This document shows positions 45,777 to 53,800 of a stretch of DNA of 64,000 bases, piece after piece. Every line of letters begins with the position of its first letter. Position 1 is the stretch's first letter. The stretch covers positions 1,798,001 through 1,862,000 of the forward strand of contig NZ_CP010975.1 of NCBI RefSeq assembly GCF_000981765.1, written 5' to 3'. The notes under the pieces are model-generated. The model saw only the letters and a list, made by a program, of their open reading frames with translations, searched no databases and was not told the DNA's origin. This stretch comes from Kangiella geojedonensis. GTDB lineage: Bacteria > Pseudomonadota > Gammaproteobacteria > Enterobacterales > Kangiellaceae. The translations under genes were made by a program, and so were the position numbers.

Positions 45777-45882
45777 AAAATTCTTATCTCACTTGATAAG
45801 CCTGTAGTGGCAAAACTAACCTAGAAGTAGGTTATCAGATGTTAAGCGATTTTGTGTTGGAAATTAACATTATTGCTAGAAT

Positions 45883-45915
45883 AAAAAAGGCCAACCGTAT
45901 TAGGGCTGGCCTTTT
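45883..45915 (-). terminator. Rho-independent terminator of the POT transporter gene
   Basis: Minus strand AAAAGGCCA pairs with TGGCCTTTTTT around a 13-base loop; 39 bases after the transporter stop. Confidence 0.85.
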
Positions 45916-45954
45916 GTCATGTCACTCAAAGTAACAGGATAATCAGTAATTTAA

Positions 45955-47475
45955 TTACTTTTCATCCCGAACCTCTTCTAACACTTCTTTTCTTTCAACC
46001 ACTTCTTGCTCCCACTTTCTGCTAAACAAACCGATTAACAGAACAACTGCACCGACACCGATACTGAAGGTCGCAATAAACTGGAATAGGCTAGGCATTT
46101 CAGAAACATTGTCAGGATCGAAGCCACCAGCCAATAAGCCCGCAATAATACTGCCGATAGAGTAAGTAAAGATGAATAGACCCATCATCTGACCCATGTA
46201 ACGACGAGGTGACAATTTACTCACAGCACTTAACGCGATAGGGCTTAAGCAAAGCTCACCCACCGTGTGCAAGAAGTAAGTAAGAATCAAGAAGAATGCC
46301 GCAGATTTACCACCACCAGCAGCGATGTGTGCCGCGAACACCATAACGATAAAACCGCTACCCATGATGATCAAACCGAAAGCAGTTTTAAGGCCATATC
46401 CCGGCGTTACCATTCTCTTACCTAACTTAACCCAAAAAGCAGCAAAGAAAGGTGTCAATACGATAATGAAGAAGGAGTTTACACTCTGGAACCAAGCGGT
46501 TGGGATCTCAAAAGTGCTGATCATTCTGTCAGTGTAATCTCGAGCGAATAGATTTAAAGAAGAACCCGCTTGCTCAAAACCTGACCAGAAACATGCAGAA
46601 GCGATACAGATGAGTAATAGCGCCCACATCCCCTTCTTTTCAGTTGGATCTAATTTCCCGAAGAAGTAAATAAATCCAAAGTAAACAACAAAAAGTATAC
46701 TCAAGGCGATAGCTGTTTTTTCAGCAAGGCTCACCGCGTCTATCGAGATGGTTCCGGCTAACGTTAAAGCAGTAACAACCGCTAAAGCAATTAAGAAAAT
46801 ACCGATAATTGACCAGCTTTTCTTACGACCGCTGGCTGAAATGTGAACCGATGGTTTGTCGCTAACTTCTGGTAAGTTTCTGTGAGTGAGGTAGAACTGA
46901 GTTAAGCCTAAGCCCATACCAACAGCGGCAGCACCGAACGCATAATGCCAACCCGCACTTTCCATCAGATATCCACATACAAAGTAACCGATTAAGGAAC
47001 CGATGTTGATACCCATATAGTAAATCGCGTAACCAGCATCACGACGCTCATCTTCACTGCCATAAAGTTGGCCAACAACCGCCGTAATATTCGGCTTCAA
47101 TAGACCTGTACCCAAAGCTACAAGAATCAAGCCGACAAAAAATGAGCTTTCATTAGGAATAGCCAACACGATGTGGCCACACATAATAACGATACCACCG
47201 TACCAAATGGCTTTTTTCCCGCCGATCAATCGGTCAGCAATCCAGCCTCCAGGTAATCCCATGAAATATACCGAGCTGGTATATAAGCCGTAGATAGCAG
47301 TGGCAGTCACTGTAGTAAGCCCTAAACCACCTTCTTGCAGCATAGCCGTCATAAATAAAACCAAAATACCACGCATGCCGTAATAACTCATGCGCTCCCA
47401 CATTTCGGTCATAAACAAGGTCTGAAGACCTTTGGGATGCCCAAAAAAGGACTTGTCTTTTGTTTCTTCTGTCAT
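45955..47475 (-). CDS. Proton-coupled oligopeptide transporter (POT/PTR2 family)
   Basis: 506 residues from ATG 47475 (AAGGG seven bases upstream; an in-frame start at 47514 adds unrelated residues). The POT signature is present in the first helices: WERMSYYGMRGILVLFM (the ExxER-type motif region) and the later ALGTGLLKPNI and GYAIYYMGINIGSLIGYF. Twelve or more membrane helices. It imports di- and tripeptides with protons, a natural sink for the products of the exported peptidases encoded nearby. The 237-base leader shows no gene. Confidence 0.94.
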   Translation of the reverse strand: MTEETKDKSFFGHPKGLQTLFMTEMWERMSYYGMRGILVLFMTAMLQEGGLGLTTVTATAIYGLYTSSVYFMGLPGGWIADRLIGGKKAIWYGGIVIMCGHIVLAIPNESSFFVGLILVALGTGLLKPNITAVVGQLYGSEDERRDAGYAIYYMGINIGSLIGYFVCGYLMESAGWHYAFGAAAVGMGLGLTQFYLTHRNLPEVSDKPSVHISASGRKKSWSIIGIFLIALAVVTALTLAGTISIDAVSLAEKTAIALSILFVVYFGFIYFFGKLDPTEKKGMWALLLICIASACFWSGFEQAGSSLNLFARDYTDRMISTFEIPTAWFQSVNSFFIIVLTPFFAAFWVKLGKRMVTPGYGLKTAFGLIIMGSGFIVMVFAAHIAAGGGKSAAFFLILTYFLHTVGELCLSPIALSAVSKLSPRRYMGQMMGLFIFTYSIGSIIAGLLAGGFDPDNVSEMPSLFQFIATFSIGVGAVVLLIGLFSRKWEQEVVERKEVLEEVRDEK

Positions 47476-47751
47476 TGATATACCCTTTAATTGCTCAAAA
47501 TCTATCGGTTTCACTCTGCAGTAGAGTCATAGATCATAGTGATTTAGTGCGATTACCTAACTGTGAGTCTCGATCTTTGTCGAAATAATTATTAGATAGG
47601 TCGCTGATTTTCTTAATAATTTATTTGTTAGCAACACACTTGGCCCAAATAAGACAACACATTGTTATATAATGACTTTGATTCGTCCAGTCCTTTTTCG
47701 GGCTTGCCAAGGGCTAAAAGTTACTAACCTTTTTACTTAAGAGCCCTTTAT

Positions 47752-48573
47752 TTATTGGCGAACCAGCCTGATATTCTGAGCTTTGTGCGCGGTAGTATTT
47801 GTCCTAAATGGATTAATATCCAGTCCTCCACGGCGCGTATATCGGGCGTAAACCGTGAGCTCTTGCGGTTGGCAATACTTCATAAGGTCAACGAAGATAC
47901 GTTCAACACACTGTTCATGAAATTCATTATGGTTTCTAAAAGATATCAAGTACTTAAGTAATGACTCGCGATCAATCTTTGGACCTCGATAGTCAATCAA
48001 CACGGTAGCCCAGTCTGGTTGTGAGGTAATCAAACAGTTACTTTTTAATAAATCACTCTGTAGGCTTTCTTGAACGACCTCTCCTTGCGCCATTAAAGCA
48101 CTCGGCTGATAGTCATAATTGGAAACCTCTACATCAATCTCATCAATAAGCACTGACTCTGGCTCAGTAATAGCAACCTGTTGTCGATACTGCTCTAAGG
48201 TGAACAGCTGTACTGATACCGTTCCTTCCGCCGCTTTTGATAAGTCATGCTGCAAACTCTCCAGCACAGCTTCCCAATGCTCAAAGCGGGTTTGGTTATA
48301 GGAATTTAAGTACAGTTTAAAGGATTTAGATTCGATGATGTTGACGGTGTCGTGGGCAAATTCAAAAACACCGATAGCCACCTGAGGTTTTCCCTTGGCG
48401 TTGAGCCATGACATTTCATAAGCATTCCAAAAGTCGCTTCCATGAAATGGCAAACTACCCTTTAATCCTAATTCATCACGCTTTAACTGACGCGCTACAG
48501 GAAACAGTAGACTCGGGTCATATTGCTCCGGGTAGCCAACATCTTTTCCTAAGGGAATGTCATCATGGTTCAT
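47752..48573 (-). CDS. queF: NADPH-dependent 7-cyano-7-deazaguanine reductase
   Basis: Makes preQ1 for queuosine in tRNA. 273 residues, the long two-domain type of Escherichia coli. The catalytic Cys lies in NCLITSQPDWATV and the E-x-H motif in NHNEFHEQCVERI; the C-terminus reads YARYTRRGGLDINPFRTN. The start lies 13 bases after rlmM. An imperfect hairpin AAGGGCT/AGCCCTT at 47709-47748 follows the stop but has no T-run on this strand. Confidence 0.95.
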   Translation of the reverse strand: MNHDDIPLGKDVGYPEQYDPSLLFPVARQLKRDELGLKGSLPFHGSDFWNAYEMSWLNAKGKPQVAIGVFEFAHDTVNIIESKSFKLYLNSYNQTRFEHWEAVLESLQHDLSKAAEGTVSVQLFTLEQYRQQVAITEPESVLIDEIDVEVSNYDYQPSALMAQGEVVQESLQSDLLKSNCLITSQPDWATVLIDYRGPKIDRESLLKYLISFRNHNEFHEQCVERIFVDLMKYCQPQELTVYARYTRRGGLDINPFRTNTTAHKAQNIRLVRQ

Positions 48574-48586
48574 ATCAGTACCTTTC

Positions 48587-49663
48587 CTAGTTTGGCGTCA
48601 CTCTGGTCTTAAGCCTAAAATATACGGTCACTTCTTCACGATCATGATAGAGGTGCTTTGCTTGCCAGAAATAATCTAAGTCCGCATCTTCTAATCGTTC
48701 ACAAATCAAACCAATACAGTCAGCCACTTCCTGGAAGCGCTTTTTCATAGGAAGTTTTAAATTGAAGATGGCATGCTGTGTGTGACTGCCTTCAAGCCAC
48801 TCTGCCATCAAGTTCGCCACAAGCGATGGCTTCTCTACCATGTCGCAAACTAATACGTTAACTGGCTTCTTTGGCAGCCAAGTGAAAGCATTTTCTTTAA
48901 AGTGCTCCACATGCTCTGTTGCCATCAGTTTTTTGTCCATGGGGCCGTTATCAATCGCTGAAACTTGTAGTCCTCGCTCGACCAATTGATAAGTCCATCC
49001 CCCTGGAGCTGCCCCTAAATCCACCCCCGTGTTTCCTAAACGGAATGCATCTTTTTGTTGTTTACGAGAAATCAGCACCTGAATTCCTTCATCCAGCTTT
49101 AGAGTCGAACGGCTGGGAGCATCTTTTGGCGCTTTCAAACGCAGAATCCCGCCTTTATGTGGGCTTGAACACTCTAGCGGTGATAAGCCGATAAGGCAGT
49201 GATCATTGGCTAAAAACAAAACATGCAGCCGAAACTCACCTTCTTCCTGTATCAGGTTCTGCTTTTCCAGGGATATGGTCAAAGGTGTCGAAAACTTCTT
49301 ACAAAACTTGGATAATTCACGCCCATCACCGCTATCAAGGTGCTCGACCAACACATTTTTCGCACTAGACAGTTCAGAGCAGATATCAATAATTGGTGAA
49401 ATTCGATCATCAAGCGGCATGTCTTCGAGCTCTGCTTTAGCCCAAAACCATTGTCGCGCAAAAATAATATCAACCAAATCCAGCAAGCCAAAAAACTCTT
49501 CAGCACTCGACTGATCAAACATGTAATATCGCACATATCCTGTCTCTGGCTGCGCGTTAGCGTAACCAGCAAGGTCATGAGCCGTAGCTATAGCCTGCAC
49601 TTCAGCCGCACAATCTGATTCAAAACCCGGGCGACAGAAAAAAATAAAAGGAGCTTGCTGCAT
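48587..49663 (-). CDS. rlmM: 23S rRNA (cytidine-2498-2'-O)-methyltransferase
   Basis: 358 residues. N-terminal THUMP-like region beginning FFCRPGFESDCAAEVQ, then a class I methyltransferase with VDLGAAPGGWTYQLVERG and VCDMVEKP; the K-D-K-E catalytic set is in line with the RrmJ/RlmM group. Modifies 23S rRNA in the peptidyl-transferase region. Cotranscribed with queF. Confidence 0.95.
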   Translation of the reverse strand: MQQAPFIFFCRPGFESDCAAEVQAIATAHDLAGYANAQPETGYVRYYMFDQSSAEEFFGLLDLVDIIFARQWFWAKAELEDMPLDDRISPIIDICSELSSAKNVLVEHLDSGDGRELSKFCKKFSTPLTISLEKQNLIQEEGEFRLHVLFLANDHCLIGLSPLECSSPHKGGILRLKAPKDAPSRSTLKLDEGIQVLISRKQQKDAFRLGNTGVDLGAAPGGWTYQLVERGLQVSAIDNGPMDKKLMATEHVEHFKENAFTWLPKKPVNVLVCDMVEKPSLVANLMAEWLEGSHTQHAIFNLKLPMKKRFQEVADCIGLICERLEDADLDYFWQAKHLYHDREEVTVYFRLKTRVTPN

Positions 49664-49787
49664 AAATCAACATAGAGTGGTACTGAGATGGGCAGATTCT
49701 AACATAGAGTCACAGCCTATGATTAGGGTTTTACCCCTGCTGGTGCTAAAATAGCGACACTTTGATTAGCCAACCACAACGACCAAT

Positions 49788-50384
49788 ATGGCCCATTACA
49801 ACAAATCAGACATTGCAGATCTCAAACAAGACTTAACGGTTGAGGATACTTTAAGTGGCTTCCCGATGACCTTTAATACGACTTGGGGCATTTTCTCTCC
49901 TAGAGCCATTGATGTTGGTTCGGTCATGTTGATCAAATATCTTGATGTTAACTCCAGCGATAAGTGCCTCGATCTTGGATGTGGTTATGGTGTACTTGGT
50001 TTAACCATGGCTAAGATGGCGCCGCAGGGTGAAGTCATTATGGTCGATAAAGACTATGTCGCCGTAGACTATGCCAACAAAAATGCTAAGAAAAATAACA
50101 CACCTCATGCCAGCGCTCGTTTAAGCAATGGTTTCAGCGAAGTTCACGAAAGACACTTTAATGTCATCGTTTCGAACATACCCGCCAAAGTGGGTAACGA
50201 GTTACTTTACATTTTCTTGCACGATGCTTATGAGCGCTTAGCACCTGGGGGGCGTTTCTATGTAGTCACTATCACAGGTTTGCGTGATTTTATGAAAAGA
50301 GCTTTTAAAGAAGTTTTTGGCAATTATAAGAAGCATAAACAAGGGCCAGCCTACACGGTTGCGAGCGCCGTAAAAGAAGAGTAA
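49788..50384 (+). CDS. Class I SAM-dependent methyltransferase (RsmC/RlmG C-terminal-domain-like)
   Basis: 198 residues, a single methyltransferase domain of the MTS small-domain type. SAM motif LDLGCGYGVLGLTMAK, acidic loop MVDKDYVAV, and YERLAPGGRFYVVT. The NPP(F/Y) motif that marks N-methylation of exocyclic amines is replaced by SNIPAKVG, so substrate or chemistry may differ. The N-terminal half of real RsmC/RlmG is missing. Single gene, divergent from rlmM. Confidence 0.85.
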   Translation: MAHYNKSDIADLKQDLTVEDTLSGFPMTFNTTWGIFSPRAIDVGSVMLIKYLDVNSSDKCLDLGCGYGVLGLTMAKMAPQGEVIMVDKDYVAVDYANKNAKKNNTPHASARLSNGFSEVHERHFNVIVSNIPAKVGNELLYIFLHDAYERLAPGGRFYVVTITGLRDFMKRAFKEVFGNYKKHKQGPAYTVASAVKEE

Positions 50385-50894
50385 CGGTCATATAGCCGTC
50401 TATTTAATGTACAGCTGTCATATTGTCATCTTAGCGTCAAAAAGTTTACACATTTCCTGTGGATAACTTTGGGGAAAAATTGCTGAAACTTGCTCAAAGC
50501 CCATAAAATAAGGTGCTCTTTAACAAATCGTTCACTTTTTGACCATCTTTTAGTTTTTTCTATATTAATCAATCACTTAACTTGTTAACCAAAGCATAAT
50601 ATGGTCATCTAAAACCCTTTGCACAGCTCAAAGCCTTATAAATTAAGGCTTATGTGGCAGTTGTGGATTTCTATCAAAAATAATGTCATGTAACCAAATG
50701 TATTCATCACGAAAATCAAGTCATTTTTGTTTTTTTTTCACAGGTAAGTAGTCACTTACCGGTTACGGTTCAAGTTCTTTAAAATGAGAACTGGTACTAC
50801 CTATTAAATAACCAATGTAGTCTTTAAAATCTGAAATAAAAAAAAGCCCAGACCAAGGGTCTGGGCTTTTCAGTTTTATGACTAACTGATTTCT
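50385..50894. other. Gene-free 510-base interval with hairpins and a DnaA-box-like 9-mer
   Basis: AT-rich and without a credible gene. It holds a perfect TGTGGATAA (50458-50466, reverse complement TTATCCACA), a hairpin AAGCCTTA/TAAGGCTT (50631-50651), another GGTAAGT/ACTTACC (50743-50760) next to a T-run, and the terminator of the giant protease at its right end. The purpose of the hairpins is not apparent. Confidence 0.6.
50838..50870 (-). terminator. Rho-independent terminator of the giant subtilisin gene
   Basis: Minus strand AAAAGCCCAGACC pairs with GGTCTGGGCTTTT (13 bp, 3-base loop) and continues into further T; 25 bases after the stop. One of the strongest terminators in the window. 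Confidence 0.95.
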
Positions 50895-53800
50895 TTATTT
50901 AGTGAAGCGCTGTCTCGCGAATAGGCCTAGCAACACTAGCAGTAACCAGTTGGCGCTACCACCACCTGAACCACCGTTGTCACCAGAGCCACCGTCTGAG
51001 CCATCACCACCTGATCCACCACCAGAAGTTGCCTGAGCTTCGACTTCAACCTCGACCTCTTTTTCTACTTCCGAGTTACCGTCGCTAACAATAACAGTAA
51101 AGGTGTAAGAGCCTTCGGTTAAACCCGTTACCCTTGTTGAAGCGCTTGCAGGGTCTTCAATAGAGCCTTCGCCACTCCACTGGAACGTTAACTGTTCACC
51201 ATCAGGATCATAACTCGCTGAAGCGTCTAGCGTCAGAGCGTCACCTTCGGTAATCGACATCTCATCCGACGCCAACACAACCACTGGTAAGTCATCTACC
51301 GGGCCAACTGTTACTAGGAAGCTTGTGCTTGCCTGGTCGGTTGGTTGATTGTCGTCTGTCACGGTGACGGTCACTTCAGTAGTACCACTAAAGTTTTCGT
51401 TTGCCGTGATGTCGAAAGTCGAGCCATTGTCATGGCCGTGTACTTCAGCGGTAATACCTTCACCGGTTACGCTGATAGTGTTAGAGACGTTGTTGTTATC
51501 CATGTAAGCCACTTGGATGTCTTCAATCGTCCCTTCTTCCATCATTTGCTGATCGTTGATACTGAACAGCGTGATGTTTGATGGTGCCTTCAATGAAGCG
51601 GTTAATAGCTTAGTACCTACGCCATCTAGCTCCAAGCTTGCATTAACATCAAACTCTTGGCCAATCGCTTGTGGTGACACTTTCACTTGGAATGCCACTT
51701 CAAACGCAGTCACTTCAGGTCCGTCATAATCAAAACAAATCGTCATGTCATCACGTAAGAAGTTATGCAGCTGACCTAGACCATCGTAGTCAGGGATAAC
51801 ACTTTGATTGATATAACCATCAATCGGTTTGCCCGCCCATGGGCTTGCACCACCGTGAACGCCCGCTGTAGCTAGGTTTTCAACTGTAGAGTTTTGCTGG
51901 AAAGGCGAACCATTACCGGTGTAATTACCGAAGGTCATATTGTCATAAGCATAGACCATCTCAAAATCGCCAGTCGCTGAACTGTAATCACGCGCTAGAA
52001 TCAGCTGAGCATCGACTGATGTGGTTGAATTTGGATTTGGTCCATAACCTTCACAGCCACGGAAACCACAGTTTTCACCCTGCAAGTGCTGTAGGTTATC
52101 CCACTCAATTAAGACGTGTGTACCTTGGTTTTTCTCATCGACCAATTGCACAAAGCTGATACCAGAAGCTTCTGCTTCAACACCCGTATCAATATACGGC
52201 GCGCCGAACTCAAGTCCAGCAGAGGCAAAACCTGCCACGCCATACCAGAATACACCCATATTGGCGAACGATGGAGCCTTGTAGTTTTCATTAAACGCCA
52301 TATTTGCGTAAGCACCGAAGAAGCCTGGAGCGGCGCCATGCAGGTCAACCATACCGTTAGCCCAGATGTAGAGGCTGTTGGTATTGAATATACTACTATC
52401 GTAGTAGTTATATAGCGCATAGCTCTCACCCGACGCCGAACGATCATCCTGATAGATTTCGTTTAACGTGACTTGTAGTGCAGAATCACGGTTACTTTCA
52501 GGAGCATTTTCAAGTGGCGTAATACCGTAGTCATACAGGTTCACATAACCGCCATCACCAACAGGCGTACGACAGCTAGCATCAGTCAATGAGTTTGTAA
52601 TTAAATACTCACGCTGACGATCACGGCTATCCGGTTGTGTTCCTGAAACCGTGAAGCTATTGCCTTCTTGCGTCACTTCTGCCGACATAAAACGGTTATC
52701 AGCCATGTGCACACTACCAGGCACTAATTCTAGCCCTTCAGGAATCTCAGAGCTTAGATTAAAGTTACGATCTGCACCGCTCATGTTAGGGTTAACAGAA
52801 ACTTTAACGTCAATCACATCTCCAACGACCGCACCTGACTGGCTGGCTTCCATATTGATGCCGTTTTGTTTACGCACGAAGTTAGTTGCGACTAAACCAA
52901 TATTACTAGGATTATTTGGATCAGTACCGAACTCTACCGCTGAATAATATTTCTGATTCTCAGCAAAGCTTGAGTCATCAAGGCGAAGCGTTACATCATA
53001 GAAGGAACCGTCTTCAGTGCTAACTGGCGCGTCAACGGTTAAGTTGTTCGCCACATTATCCATGACAACAGCTGTCGCTACCTTATGTTTGAAGATTGCG
53101 TTCTCGTGACCATAGCGAGCACCACTGTTGTAGTTATGCTCTTGCCAAACGACCCAATAATCGCCAGCTTCCGGATTTGGAATATTACACCAGTCCATTA
53201 AATCTGAAGAGCTAACAACAGATTTACAAATGACTTCGTTATCATAATCAATCACGCCATCTTCATTAGCGTCGATACCCAAATAGATACCAGCATTACC
53301 CTGAGGGTCGGTATACTCATTAGGGTTAATCGCCGCGCCACTTTCAATAACTTCCGCCACAAAACGCTTAGCGTTTTCTGGAACCGTTACCCAAGTCACG
53401 TGAACTGTATCAATAGTGTCGTCAGATTCAAATAAGTTACTGCCTTGACCGTTATCGCGCTCAACCAACTCAACCTCTTCAATATTTGCCAATACTGGCT
53501 CATAGGCTGTCGCCGTTAGCGCTGGAGCATGACCAAAGGCTAAGTTATTGATGTTGTGGCTGCTTTTTTCTGAGAAAACGTTGTATTCAACAGCTTCTGG
53601 TAGTGTTCCACTATCGAGTTCGAACTCAACATTCATCGCCGCTGCTGGCACAGACGGGTTTTCATGGACTAGGTTAACTTTACCGAAAACCGAAAAGCCA
53701 CGAGGTGACGAGTAAGAGTTTTGAGAGTTGACCCAAGAGCCGGTAACGATAATGCGTTGAGTTTCACCTGCTTTCAGGCTGAAGGTGCTTGGAGATGCTT

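Noticed and set aside
47660-47750. Short leader peptide and attenuator on the plus strand (ATG within a TATAATG, followed by a hairpin AAGGGCT/AGCCCTT)
   Set aside because: The start codon overlaps the -10-like element and no plus-strand gene follows; the peptide has no codon theme.
50440-50700. Replication origin
   Set aside because: Only one perfect DnaA box, and neither dnaA nor gidA/mnmG genes are nearby.
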